Origin: Prorocentrum cordatum
Taxonomy: Eukaryota > Sar > Dinophyceae > Prorocentrales > Prorocentraceae
Assembly (NCBI GenBank): GCA_963575745.1
Contig: CAUYUJ010002714.1
Location: 334,972 to 398,971, forward strand
Length of the DNA stretch: 64,000 nucleotides
Direction: 5' to 3'
Shown here piece after piece: positions 20,506-33,400 of the stretch; position 1 is the first letter of the stretch, and each line of letters opens with the position of its first letter. A model generated the notes under the pieces. That model worked only from the letters and a program-made list of their open reading frames with translations. It was not told the DNA's origin and ran no database searches. Made by a program: the position numbers and the translations under genes.

Positions 20506-20876
20506 CGTATGTATGTATCTAGATATATGGGTAAATATTCTCGGAGGTTGGTGGGGCGAGTTCGAAGTGACACCGAGGCCCCCCACCAGGAAATCAATTT
20601 CGGTTTTGTGTCTTGCGTGCGGGTGAGGCGAATGTACGTGGGCGAGCTGAGTCCAATGACTCTACCCCCTCGATTGGCCGGCGGTGGCTTTCGGGTGTCC
20701 CGCCGGTGTCCCGCCGTTGCCAGGGCGAAGTTGAGCCTAATGACTCTACCCCCGTGGTCGACCGTCGGTGGCCTGGGAGGACCCGTCAGTGTTCCGTGGT
20801 GTCCCGTGGCGCGGGGGCGTTCCGTACCGATGTTATGCTGTGCTTTGCCAGTGAGATCGGTCTTACAGTGGGATAA
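20506..20876. repeat. Short tandem duplication (GACTCTACCCC region)
   Basis: Two partly repeated segments share 'GAG(T/C)C(C/T)AATGACTCTACCCC' (near 20650 and 20730), each followed by a CGGTGGC phrase about 35 bp on. No gene is seen; it leads directly into the GATC satellite. Confidence 0.5.
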
Positions 20877-22635
20877 ATTGAGTGAGGTCGATTTAGGTAG
20901 GTCGATCATGACATCAATGGTCTGATCGATCGTGGCCTCGATCTTGAGATCGATAGTGAGATCGACAGTCAGGTCGATCGTGAAATCGATTGAGTGAGAC
21001 CACTTGGGTGAGTTCGATTTTGATGAGACCGCTTGAGCGACATCGATCGAGTTCGATCGATCGTGGGATCGATAGTGATATTGATCGTGCGATCGAGAGT
21101 GTAATCGATTGAGTGAGATCGAGTGGGTGAGATCGATTGATTAATAGTGAGGAGATCGATGGTACGATCGATAGTGGTATCGATCGAGTGACATCGATCG
21201 TGGGATCGATCGTGCGATCGATAGTAGGACCGATCGTGAGAATGATCGTGGGACCGATAGTGGGATCGATCGTGAGATCGGTAGTGAGATCTTGTTCAAG
21301 GTCGATCGTGTCACTCTGGTGCAATTAAGTCGGTAGAGTGAGATCGATAACCAAGTGAATTCGATGGAGTGCGATCGGTAGAGTGGGATCTATCGAGTGA
21401 GATCGATCGAGTGAGATCGATCGAGTGAGGTCGATCGGTTGAGGTTGATCGAGTAAGATCGGTATAGTGACATCGGTAGAGTGAGATCGGTCGAGTGAGG
21501 TCGATAGAGTTGGATCGCTGGAGAGATCAATAGAGTGAGATCGATCGAGCGAACACGATCGAGTGAGATCGGTGTTGCGGGATCGAAAAGGTGAAACCAA
21601 ATGAGTGAGACCGATAAAGTGCGACCGGTACTGAGATCGATTGTGCGGGATCGATTGTGTGAGATCGATGCTGTGATCGACAGTAGTGTCGGTAGTGTCA
21701 TCGATGCTTTGATCCGTTGGGCGAGATCGATTGAACGAGATCGATCGATTGAGACCAATCGCGGGATCGATAGCTGGATCGACTGAGTGAGATCGGCCAG
21801 GTGAGATCGGGTGCGTGAGATCGATTGGGTGATATCAGCTGAGTGAGATCGATTGAGTGATATCGAACTTGATGAGACCGCTTGAGCGAGACCGATTGAG
21901 TTCGATCGTGGGGTCGATAGTGGGATTGATCGTGCGCTCGAGAGTGTAATTGATTGAATTAGATCGAGCGGGTGAGATCGATTGAGTGATATTGAGGAGA
22001 TCGATCGTGCGATCGATTGTGGTATCGATCGAGTAACATCGATAGTGAGATCGATCGTGCGATCGATAGTAAGATCGTTGGTGAGACTGATCGTGGGCCC
22101 GATAGTGAGATCGATCGGGAGATCGGTAGTGAGATCGTGTTAAAGGTCGATCGTGTCACTCTGATACAGTTAGATCGGTAAGGTGAGATCGATAAAGTGA
22201 GATTGATTGAGTGCGATCAACCAAGTGAATTCGATGGAGTGCGATCGATCGAGTGGGATATATCGAGTGAGATCGATCGAGTGAGATCGATAGAGTGAGG
22301 TCGATCGGTTGAGGTTGATCGACGAGTAAGATCGGTATAGTGACATCGGTAGAGTGAGATCGGTCGAGTGAGGTCGACAGAATTGGATCGCTGGAGAGAT
22401 CAATAGAGTTTTGATCGATCGAGCGAACACGATCGCGTGAGATCGGTGTTGCGGGATCGAAAAGGTGAAACCAAATGAGTGAGACCGATAAAGTGCGACC
22501 GGTACTGAGATCGATTGTGTGGGATCGATTGTGCGGGACCGATGCTGTGATCGACAGTAGTATCGATAGTGAAGTCGATACTTTGATTCGTTGGCAGGCT
22601 CGATTGAACGAGACCGATCGATGGAGACCAATCGT
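20877..22635. repeat. GATC-rich satellite with about 0.84-kb higher-order repeat
   Basis: Built from 8-14-bp variants of GTGAGATCGATCGA. Longer blocks recur: the phrase GATCGTGTCACTCTG occurs near 21304 and again near 22147, and the 400 bp after each are close to identical. The underlying 10-bp-like unit is thus organised into roughly 840-bp higher-order units. The LTR element at 22636 splits this satellite, and the rest continues at 40619. Confidence 0.9.
22631..22635. repeat. Target-site duplication, left (ATCGT)
   Basis: ATCGT directly precedes the TG of the 5' LTR and recurs directly after the CA of the 3' LTR at 40619-40623. Five base pairs is the usual target duplication for Copia-type integrases. 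Confidence 0.9.
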
Positions 22636-22836
22636 TGTGGAAGGAAACCGTGTAATACCCTCATATATACTCCTTATCCTTACCTCTCCCGCACCTGGCC
22701 GTTCCGTTTGGGCTCAGGTACTGAGTTGGAGCGATCGTACCTTGATCGCCTGGGAGGGAAAGATATCCATCTATCCCTCCATCTCTCTACCAACGGATCA
22801 GGGGTTCTGTGCCTTTGTACTTCAACCCCATACACA
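22636..22836 (+). repeat. 5' LTR (201 bp)
   Basis: Begins TGTGGAAGG and ends CCATACACA, giving the canonical TG...CA ends. It is aligned end to end with 40423-40618. Differences are an extra CCGTT here (CCGTTCCGTT against CCGTT) and five substitutions. A TATATA-like string occurs at about 22662-22669, but its promoter role in a dinoflagellate is doubtful. Confidence 0.92.
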
Positions 22837-22900
22837 GGTTATCAGCCCTTTAACGCTCACCCTCACCGACTCGACCGCGGTGACCTTGCATGCGAGCCTA
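22837..22900 (+). promoter_or_regulatory. Short 5' leader with candidate primer-binding site
   Basis: GGTTATCAGCCC right after the LTR resembles, without fully matching, the TGGTATCAGAGC initiator-tRNA-type primer site of many Copia elements. The expected TGG start is not perfect (AGG here). Only 64 bp separate the LTR from the first ATG. Confidence 0.4.
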
Positions 22901-25900
22901 ATGGAGCCGCTTCGGCGCATGCGCCGTAAGGGTTCCATTGGGGCTTCGCGTCCAAACTCTCCCACGGTGCGACGGCTCGGTGACGAGTTGGAGAGCATTA
23001 GTGCGGACTGTGTTGGTGTCCCCGATACCCCCCCCCCAGCTCCCGAGGGCCCGAGGCGCGTCTAGCTGCTGAACTTCGCCGCAGCGCCGCCCGCGGGGGG
23101 GCAGGAGAAGGAGTAGGAACAGGAAGGAAGGAGTTTCACACGCCGACCTTCGATCCTCCCTCCCCTTCCCCGTCGGGGGCAATCCCAACCGCGTCAGGCG
23201 AAAGCCTTGCCGGTCTCGATACTCCAGGGCGCTTTCGCGCTAACCGCCGATGGACCTCAGGTGCTGGGACCCCCAGCCCTGCGACCGTCCCTGTAGCGGA
23301 GCACGTAGCTACCTTCGAGGAACTCAGTAGACCAGTGTCGGCACAGCCACAGACGCGGTACCCCAAGGTATCATCGGATGAGACACCACACACACATGGT
23401 CCGAGTCGCAGCTCGTCCGCGCGCAACCGCCGTGGAGCCCCGGGCCCATGCGGCGAAAGCAGGTCGAGCCCGCGCGCTGCCTCTCAGAGGCCATGCGCCC
23501 CCCGCGACAGGGGACACAGGGAAGCTGACGCTCCCCACCTCTCCATCTCAGACGACCAGCTGGCGGAGACGTCCGCCGCAGGTGACATAGCTGAGCTCAG
23601 AGACCAGGTTGAAACCTTCGTGTCCAGCCAATACTCTGGACTACTACAGAGCGTTCAGACGAACGCCACCGATACTGCAGCCATACGCCGCGATCTTGAC
23701 GGCGCCTTAGGGATCATCGATTCCAGGATCGCCGAAGATCGACGCATCATAGGAGAACTGCAGTACCAGGTTGATCGTGAGGTGTCACACTCAGGTGAAC
23801 GAACGGCGATGGTCGAGAACCTGCGCAACTATCTCGCGCAGATGGAGCAACAACTTGTGATCGTACGCGACACAGGCATTTCTGCGGTCAGGATTTTACA
23901 TGATGAGATCCACGACCAGCTCCGTAACCGACCAACTCCAACCGAGGCCACAGACCTCGGCGACGTTCAGTCTCAGATCATTGATCTTCGATCTTACCTA
24001 GACCACACTACGGCGACGCTTCGTACCGAAGCACGCACAAACTCGTCGAACCTGATCGACATGTTGCAACGTACTGAGAGAGTCATCACTCAAAGGCTAG
24101 ATGCGACCAACGCTGTCGTGCAGCCACTCGCTAACCGGATCTCTGACATAGAGCAGCGTTTTCTTGGTGTACAGGACGCCCTGGCAGAGTTGCGTGTCGG
24201 ACGAGCCCAGACTGGCCAGCTGGATTCTCCTCCCGCGGTTTACGATTTCGCCCGCCTCACTGACAGGTCGCAGGAGGTTGAGAAGGCGGCGGACCACACG
24301 CAGTTAGAGCTCTCCCAGGTCATTCATGAAAGAGATACTGAGAAGGTACGTGTAGAGAGTTATCTCGCACGTCTGGAAAGCGAGGTGGAGGCACAATGCG
24401 CCCGTCTCCGAGCATGCGAGCATCGACTTGATCGGTATTCCCAACGGTCTCGGGATACTGATGAGTATACACGCCAAAAGGTGGGTCAAATACAAGAAGA
24501 CATGACGAGCTGGACCAATCAGCTGATCGACCACACTAACGACACCAACATTCACCTTCGACCTGCAGCCGACCTGCACAGGCCGACGGCAGCGTCCGCC
24601 GAAGCACCACAAGCTTCAGCAGGACAACAACGACGTACATCTCCAGGAGCAGCCTCCGCGGCAGCTTCTGCACAGACACGTCATGTGTCTCCTGTGCGCG
24701 CAGAACCAACCGTCGACGGTGCACCGATACCCTCACAACCAGTGTCTGCGGTGTCGGTACATACAACGACGCCTATCAAGGAGTCAGACACCGTCCGAGT
24801 ACCTGTCTTGCCTAAGATCACGCAGCTGCTGGAGTGGCAGCAAAGAGTGCGAAAGAACTTCGGGGCCGCCTCAGGGCGACCATCCAAAGCATACGCCTTC
24901 CTATGCGTGGCAGAACAACCCGAATGTACATTCGAGGATTTACAAGACAGTGGAGACTTTGAGAGCATCGATTGCAAACTCGCAACCGCTCTGAGCGACA
25001 TCTTATCCTCAGACTTACGCTACCAAATCAGGCTCATCGAGACCAGAGAGCACAAAGCAGGACGCATGCTCAAAGGACGCCAGATATACTGGCATATCCT
25101 ACAGTCCTACAAAGTGACAGACGTCGACGACGACCTGCACGATTTCGAGCGCCTTAAAGAACTGAGGATGAGAGACGAAGATTTGCAACGTTTCATTACC
25201 GATTGGGACGCCTTACTCTTGGAATGCCGAGAAGTACCCGATCCAAAGATATTGGAATCGCTATTCCGCACACAGATTCGTAGACATGCATGGATGAAAC
25301 AAGACATGTACGAGTACCAGCGCATGAAGATGAGCGACCCGAATCGTACCTACGGTTGGCTTCGACAGCGTGTCCTGGACATACTGGAGATTAAACAATT
25401 GGAGAATAATCAAAACAAGCTACGGTACGAACACGAAACACGATCTCAGGTCAACCTGTGCGCTGCATGGAAGAAAGGCAATTGTCGCAATGGTGAACGG
25501 TGCAAGGCTTTACATACATATTCCAGGGATTGGAAGAACAACAAATCTTCCAGAACATCAACGGCTGGTGGCAACCCCCGCCGTAGTATGTCCACTCCTG
25601 CGAATCACAAGAAGCCAGCATCAAGGCCATTCTGCTTCGATTTTGCCAAGCGCAACACATGTACCAGAGGTGATAAGTGTAACTACCCGCACGTCGCACA
25701 GTGCAAGGATTTCGCACAGAACAAGTGCACAAAAGGCGACACATGCAAATGCGCTCATCTCGCACCTGGTGCAAAGACTCCTGAACGAAGCCCGAGTCGA
25801 CCACGGACTTCCAGCCAGGACAGCCGTGGCCGATCACCATCCCGCGGATCAGGAAGCCAACGGTCTTCACAACGCGGGGGGTTTCGCTACGCAAGCGATT

Positions 25901-28900
25901 CACGACAGGGACGCGACAACCGACGCCAATACGACCGATCCCGTTCGACATCCAGGAGGTCCCACGACTCTCGCAGCCAATCGAGAAGTCGTTGCGACAG
26001 ATCTTCGAGATCTACCTCCCGAGGACGAGACAATCGTGGCGGCGGACGCGGCAGTCCACGCGGCCGTGATAGATCATATGGCGGTGACAAAGGACGTGGC
26101 AAGCGATATCCGAGCCGCGGATCGTCCCGTGGTTCACCCAACACTAGAGCACGTTCTCCTGCCAACTTTAGACGTTCACGCCGTTCAGACCGCAGTTACG
26201 TCATCCGCGACAAGACCCTCATGGCCAACACTAAGGCCACAGCGACATCTACCAAGATACGTCGTCGGATACGCTTCGACGTACGCAACGTGGACTACTA
26301 TTTCCATACCATATCTGGCAGAGCCAGACTGGACAGGTGGAAAGAGCTGCCGAATGAGGGTGACGTCGTCAAAGTACCAGATCCATTACCACAAAAATGG
26401 TGGGATGATAGTGCAGAGGCCTTACGAGCATGTCAAAAAGAGGCACAACTATGGTACGACGAGCTGAACGACTACCGACACAACAAAGCGTCGGTGGCCA
26501 CACCAACTGCGATCCGAAAGTATGACGACACTGTCAAGCAGTCATCAAAGACTGCCCAGACGACAACAACGACAAAGCAAGTCGACACTCCACGTTCGAC
26601 TGCAGCATTGACAAGGTCTTGGGTTCTTGACAGTGGATCTGCCCATCATATTCAGGGAAAACATGAACTTACGCAGACCGAGTCGGATCGCATATCTATT
26701 CGCGAAGAGCATATTCTGGAAACTGCAAATGGTGATCGTACCGTCAACGAGCACTACGACATACGGCTACCCGAGGTTGGACTGCATAGTTCAGCCCTTG
26801 CTTTACCAGACTGCCCATCATTACTATCAGTTGGAAAATTGATTGAGGTTGATGGCTTTCGACAGCTTTGGGATCCTGAGCTGGGCTGCATGCTTCAGGA
26901 TCCGGGGGGCCAATGGTATAAGATTCCAGTCAACAATCGAGTGCCAGAGTTACGACTCGACGACTTAACACGGATACCACCACCACGTTTATGCACTTCG
27001 TCAGCACCCCGCCGTCGTCAGCGAAAGCGTTCATCCGCCCGCTGTAACGACACTTGTTGGTGCTGCAAAACTACAGAGCAACCAACCACTGCAGACGAGC
27101 TACGACCCCACATAGGGACCTGCCCCAAGAGACCACATGTCGGAGAGGGAGGAGGAGCACGGACCATCACGGTCGAAGAACCTCCCGACACAAGAACAGA
27201 CGAGCCCAACGTGGACACAACCACCGACTCGCCTACGTCTCAGACGCAGTGTTCTCCTCCACAATGCGGGGGGTTCGATATAGCTCAAGCAGACAACGAC
27301 ATACCGACAGAGACACCCACACGAACGCATCCAGACAACGATCGAGTTCTACCCAACAGACAAAAGAAACCGATCGACCCGATGCATTACATGACTCACA
27401 GCCCAAAACATCCTGACTGTGAGATCTGTTCTCGTACGATGGCACAGAATGCCCCGTGTAGACGACAGCGCAAACCACATCCACCGGCAGACCCCACCGA
27501 AGAGGATAACGCCTACGAGGCTTTTGTCCCGAAGAAGTTCGGTGAGGCTCTAACTGCCGACCATATCGTACTGGTCAAAGACGATGCCGCGGACAAACAT
27601 GGCGACAAATATGCACTCGTTGTTCTTGACAGATATACTGGCATCTTCATGGCCTACCCAGCGCTACACAAAGACGCAGCTACTACAAAGGCATCCTTTC
27701 AACAATTCATCGCCGCGAACGATGAGGTGAAGCATATCTACACAGACAACTCTGGAGAGCTTCAGACAGCTTGCCGCCAACTGGGATGGAGACACGACGC
27801 GAGTGCGCCACATCGTCCACAGACAAATGGATTGATCGAGCGCGTTGTTAAAATAGTCATTCTTGGTACCAGAGCTGTGTTACATATGTCTGGTCTGGGA
27901 CGCGAATGGTGGAAAGAGGCCATGCAAGCCTTTTGCTGTGGACACAACTTTGTGCATACATCCACGGGCGTCGCTGCCCTCAACGAGGAGCATGCAGAAA
28001 AGACAGCTCATGAAATAAGATTTGGCGAAAGCTTTCCTGGGCACTGCATACCATTCGGTGCTCGGATATTTTGGAAATGCCTCAATCCCGAGATTAACAA
28101 CGAGACTGCAAAGTTTAAAGAAAATACTCGGGAAGGGTTATTCATGGGATACCACTTACACTCTGGTGGGCGATGGTCAGGCGACTACCTTGTTTTGGAC
28201 ACGGCTACATGCGCCAAGAATCCTGATGGTGAGCTGTGTCATGTGCACAGAGTCAAAGACATCATCATCCCTGATGGCAAGTTCACCTACCCCGTGAAAG
28301 ATGGTACTCTACGACATCATAATCCTGAGGCACACGACGAGGTGAAGGCATCTACTGCTCGCCCCTTGGGTGACAAGCCAATGCCTGATCCTCCACTTTC
28401 TTACCCTAAAGAATGGGGTGATCCGTCTATGATGACAACGGAAGATAACGCTGTTGATATCCAGACATCGGCTTCTGAAGTTGCTGCACCAGCGCCGGAG
28501 CCAGATTACTGGGAACAGCGTGGATATTGCGTCATCAGACACATTCGTACCCCAAGAAAGAAACTGTTCATCCCGACGGACGACGTCATGAATATACCGG
28601 TACCTGTTGACCAACTCGACGCGACACGAGATTTCAAAACGACTTCTACTTTCGAAGGCGAAAGTAACTTCCGAGATGTTTGGGATGGTGTTAGCGCCAA
28701 CGACCACAGGGAGCTGAGCGAGCCATGGACAGGCACGATACAGTTCTATGAGCTCCCAAAAATGACGCCAGACGGCAAAATGGTGGTTCGTGGACGCGAG
28801 ACACGTGTGCAGACTACTACACGTCCTGATCACGTTTTTCCCGAGCATTGGAAAACACTTTCTCGTGGACAGCAAAAGAAAGAGATCGATTACGCCAACG

Positions 28901-29010
28901 ACGTTAAACGAGCTCGTGAGATTCGCGATCGTGCTGCGTTGAGAGTGTGGACAAGACAGGATAAACAGGTCAACAATTTCCGTACTACTACATCAGGCGG
29001 ACCCACATGA
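22901..29010 (+). CDS. Gag-protease-integrase polyprotein of the giant Copia element (frameshift in a C-run)
   Basis: The best start is ATG at 22901 (MEPLRRMRRKGSIGAS). That frame stops at 23065, but the main frame is already open from 22999, and moving to it at the ten-C run 23028-23037 joins the two. The first in-frame ATG of the main frame is only at 23809. Order: coiled coil (about 23600-24550), Gag core (about 24800-25440), three CCCH fingers (25459-25757; C-x7/8-C-x5-C-x3-H), an Arg/Ser-rich tract (to 26210), Asp protease with DSG (26629-26637), integrase HHCC (about 27385-27460) and catalytic core with Asp 27559, Asp 27745 and Glu 27838 (30 residues between the last two), then a Copia-type C-terminal integrase region. 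It ends at TGA 29008 with the frame open beyond. Confidence 0.85.
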
Positions 29011-29394
29011 AATACTGTGGAACGACGGATTACATACGACACTGACAATGGCGGCGTCATCCGCGATGAGAATGTCAAAGGCGTGACAAACAAAGAAACA
29101 CTGTATGCCAAATTACCTGGTGGGCCACGTGACATTACCACGGTACTATACTACCGTCAACTACCACCACAGCACGATGGAGAAGAACGTGCTTTGGTAT
29201 TTGTGGATAATGAGGGAACCGACTTTGGGACTTTGAACCCGCTCATACGCAAGTTCACCCAGTCGGTAGTAATGCCAACCATGCCACGTGAGACCAACTA
29301 CATGCAGGCACACAGAGATAAAATACCAGATTCGACATGGTCACGCCCAGCATTAGTTACCAGAAACCTGAGTAAGAAAGAAGTTGCCGCATAA
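29011..29394 (+). pseudogene. Integrase-RT linker of the Copia polyprotein, between two in-frame stops
   Basis: Same reading frame as the gag-integrase ORF, separated from it by a single TGA (29008) and from the RT part by a single TAA (29392). It encodes TVERRITYDTDNGGVIRD and a segment rich in charged and Pro residues, the poorly conserved stretch before the RT. Since the frame is unchanged on both sides, two point mutations (or suppressible stops) explain the split. Confidence 0.65.
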
Positions 29395-30400
29395 CCACGT
29401 GCACAAGAAGCCCTACGAAAAGAATACGAGAGATTGGAAAAGAAACAAACATGGATGTTGGAGACTGTTGCAGAAAAAGCTGATATTGAGTCACAAGCTA
29501 TTCGCAATGGAACAAAGGTGCATTTCTTCAATATCTTGGAATTATCTTCAGTCAAACATGAGGAACTTCCTCCTGATCTACGTAAATTCAAGGGCAGAGT
29601 GGTGGTTCAGGGCAATACAGGAAAAGATGAAACTGGTTTGGCCGCCATATTCGCCGACGCCGCTTCCAGTGCTTCGCATATAGAGGCTTCCAAACTTTGC
29701 GATGCTACTGCGTTATTACCGCAATATGCGGGAGAGCAAAGTGACGCACCTGGAGCTTACACGCAGGCATTATTATACGGCGACGGACGAATTGATCCAG
29801 TTGATACCTGGATTACTATACCTAAATGGCGACAACCGACATCATGGTCAAAATACAATAACCCAGTGTGCCGATTGCGATTGGCACTATACGGACACCC
29901 TCTCGCAGGTGTCTTTTGGGAACGAAAATGCCGTACATGCTTGGAAAGCGTCGGTTTCGAGCCTATTTCAGGATGGGAATGCGTATGGAGACACAACAAA
30001 CTGGGACTGATACTTTCAGTATATGTGGACGATTTTAAATTGGCCGGCCCAGCTCATAATCTACAGACTGGCTGGGATTATATTCGCAAAAGCGGTATCG
30101 ATTTGGATCCGCCTACTCCATACTCACAATATTTGGGTTGTGGACAACAAGCATATGATGTACCGCAGAGCATCTTCGACAAAAGAATGTCCACAATACG
30201 CCCTATGCTACCTGAACACAATGAGAAATATTACAATACGGCCAAACACGTTCGTGGCATTCGACATGACATGCTTGGTTTTACAGATCAGTGCATTGAG
30301 CGGTACCTGGAATGCGCCTCCAAGCGCGCCCAGGGAACAGGGTCACGTCGGAAACGATCCGACTCGCCGAGGGCTTCGCGATCCAAATCGCCATCCTTTC
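29395..30400 (+). CDS. Copia reverse transcriptase region
   Basis: RNA-dependent DNA polymerase. In frame: KGRVVVQGN (RT start), SDAPGAYTQALLYG (equivalent of the first catalytic Asp segment of Copia RTs), CRLRLALYGHPLAGVFWERK (the L-YGL-Q-R-W region) and YVDDF at 30022-30036, the catalytic double-Asp box. After about 30300 this frame turns into Ser/Pro/Arg low complexity and stops at 30616, while the RT-RNase H connection continues in the frame opened at 30312. A frameshift therefore lies around 30300-30430. Confidence 0.8.
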
Positions 30401-33400
30401 CTCCGGGTCGGTCGCCAGACCTACTAGTGTGCTCAACGCACGGACAAGATCATCCAGCCCAGCAAAATCGGTCGACACAACTTCTACCAATACCATACCC
30501 GCCACATACCATGATCTACCCGACGCAGAGACCCCTGGCATCGAGGACACCTCCTTCACTGAGTCCGACTATTCAGACGAGTGTGTTCTCGGCCAGGACG
30601 CGGCAAGTGTACTCATGAAGATCCTGTACTTGGCACGTTGCTGTCGTTTCGATCTTCTACATCCGGTATGTATGTTGGCCAGAGAAATTACGAAATGGAA
30701 TGCTACATGTGACAAACGTCTACATCGGTTGATATGCTACATCAAAACGACGCGTACACATTGCTTACACGGATGGATAGGCGATTCGTCAGACAAGTTA
30801 TCCATCATGCTCTTCACTGACGCCTCGTTCGCTGATTGCATTACATCATCCAAATCCACTACCGGTGTTTTTGCTGCGCTTGTTGGACCCAATGCGTTCT
30901 TTCCAGTCAACGCTGTATGTAAGAAACAAACGGTTGTTTCACATTCATCAACTGAATCGGAGATTGTTGCTCTCGATTCCGCACTACGACTGGAAGGGTT
31001 ACCACTACTATCATTCTGGGAAGCCGTGGTGGGAGTTGCCAAAACATGCAAAGAGAAGAATACATGCCTGAGTTGCCATCGACACGTTGACCCGGCGATG
31101 TGTCCTACATTGGCAGCCAAAAAGAAGCGTAAACCATCGCCTCGCAAGGCACCCCCTACTCGGGGATCTTCTCCTAGCCGTAGGCAACTACCGCTAAATA
31201 CGGATTTACCTACGACTCCAAAGAGACGTACAATATCCCATGAAGGTACCGTACTACACGTGGATCCAGAGCCAGCTCCAGAGATCAGTGCACCGAAAGT
31301 GCGACTTATCGTCCTGGAGGATAACCAGGCCGTTATCAAAATTGTCCAAAGGGGACGTACACCAGCACTTCGTCATCTTCATCGTACTCATCGTATCAAT
31401 CTGGATTGGATATGCGAAACATGCCAAATTGAACATTTCGAGCTTAAATACGTAGGAACAAAAGAGCAGATCGCAGATATGATGACCAAACATTTCGAGA
31501 CCAAGAAAGCAGACCTTTGGAAGGACCTCTTGGAACACTCGCTTATTTTTCCCGTTACTCCGATACAATGCCCGCCGATACGAGGGCCTCGGAGGCCCGA
31601 CGGTTTACCTCATGAAGCGGAACCTCTTAAATTGAATGGATGCCCAGAAATATGCAAGATATTGCTGACGGAGAAAGAAAGATGGGGCGATGTAGGATCA
31701 GAATGCGGATTTCAGTGTGTTGGGCAAGCTAGCCACGAGGGACTATGTGCATGCATGTACCACATTGGCGTACCAGCTGCAGATATTGCGTCGCGCACAC
31801 CTCGTTCACGCGCACGTTCACCGCACGGTAGACATCCCCGCCATCCCCCCTCACCTCAACGAGATGCAGAGAGAGTTAGGACATTGATTATTCGCTCTCA
31901 CCGCAGCAATTTTACGACTCGAGCTGCAAAGCTTACAGGCATCCTGTTTGCCGCTTGCGAGGCAAAAATAAGTGAGATCGGTTCTAATCCCGACCCCTCC
32001 ATCCACGAGATGGATCAGGCACAGCCGCTCAATCTCGTCGGCTGGCCCATCGGCTACGACAAGGAGTACGACCCGAACGCCAGGGGCGATGACCGCGTGG
32101 GCTTCGCGTACCACGCTCAAACTGGTCGTCCTCGTGATCCCGAAGATGGTTACATATACATACATCAACAGCGTGCCGGTCGGAGCGGAGAATTTGATCT
32201 TCGCGTACCCGACGAGTCTTCTATCCGTGAACTTGCCCGCTTCGCGTCCGTCGAGGCTAAGAAATGGGCCAGCACCGAGAGTGGATCCGTCGGCGGCAAC
32301 GCCAACTACGAGTACAACACGTTCACAGCTACGCCGTGGCTATCACTCATGCGTGCTATGTGTGTGATTTCCAGCCTTTTCAATCGTAATCCTTCAGTAC
32401 AAGACAGTCTTCGTGGACTACATGACCATTTGAATGCGACGATCCCAGGATCAGACCGCAAATGTCCACCATCAAACTTTACTACAATGATACTGAAGAC
32501 GGAGTGGATGATGATTCACAACGATTGGTCCAAAATTGGCAGTGCAGTTCTGGGACAATACACCGAGGACAGCGTTACGGATACGCAAAGATATTACAAC
32601 AATGGTCTGAGTGCACCATCCGATGTATACCAGAATGGATTGGTAACGCCATGCTATGCTCCTAAAATTGATCGTGCAATGGCCAAGCTACCTACTCGTC
32701 CACCTGACATCGCCAGGACATCGGGTACATCTGGACACATCGGTCACATCGTCGAAGATAACTTGGCCACCAACACGAGAGCATTTTCCGACCTTACCCA
32801 AGCAAAGAAGTTCCGCCGCAAGCTTACTACATGGTTGACTGCGCGTGGAGGTTTTGGAAGTATCGGATCAAACTCCAAGACGGTGGCAACGCCATCCGAC
32901 CATCCGAATGGTTGGGTGGCGATATTGGATGATCCACAAGATACAGAGCGTACCTATCGTTGGACACCATACAACGAGGGCAACGACTTCTTCGGCGAAG
33001 CTGCTGACCAGATGGGTTCGAATGAACCTGGCATGACCCCTGGCAATGATGTTGACCCATTTGAGCTGGACCACGCAAAATACAGTGCTTTCTGTGGTGG
33101 TCGCTTGGTTTCTACCCTATTGTCAGACAATGGGTGGCACTCCCTCATGCAAGAGGACTTGGACTACTATTACATCATGCATTTGGGCCATCGGGTCACG
33201 CGTGCAAATGGACCAACTTATACACTGATTCAACGTGGATCATGCATCCGAAGAAAGGGGCTAAGGGTGCAAACCGCAAGAAGTACCCCACTTTCGGCAT
33301 CGACGAGCTCAACGCTGCCCAGAAGAGAATCGACCTCGCCAAAGCATCAAATACTGCTCTTGTACCGCTATTCATGCCGTGCCTTAACCGCGCGGAATAC

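Noticed and set aside
22662-22669. TATA box in the LTR
   Set aside because: The TATATA string is present, but dinoflagellate promoters generally lack a standard TATA box and nothing else supports it.
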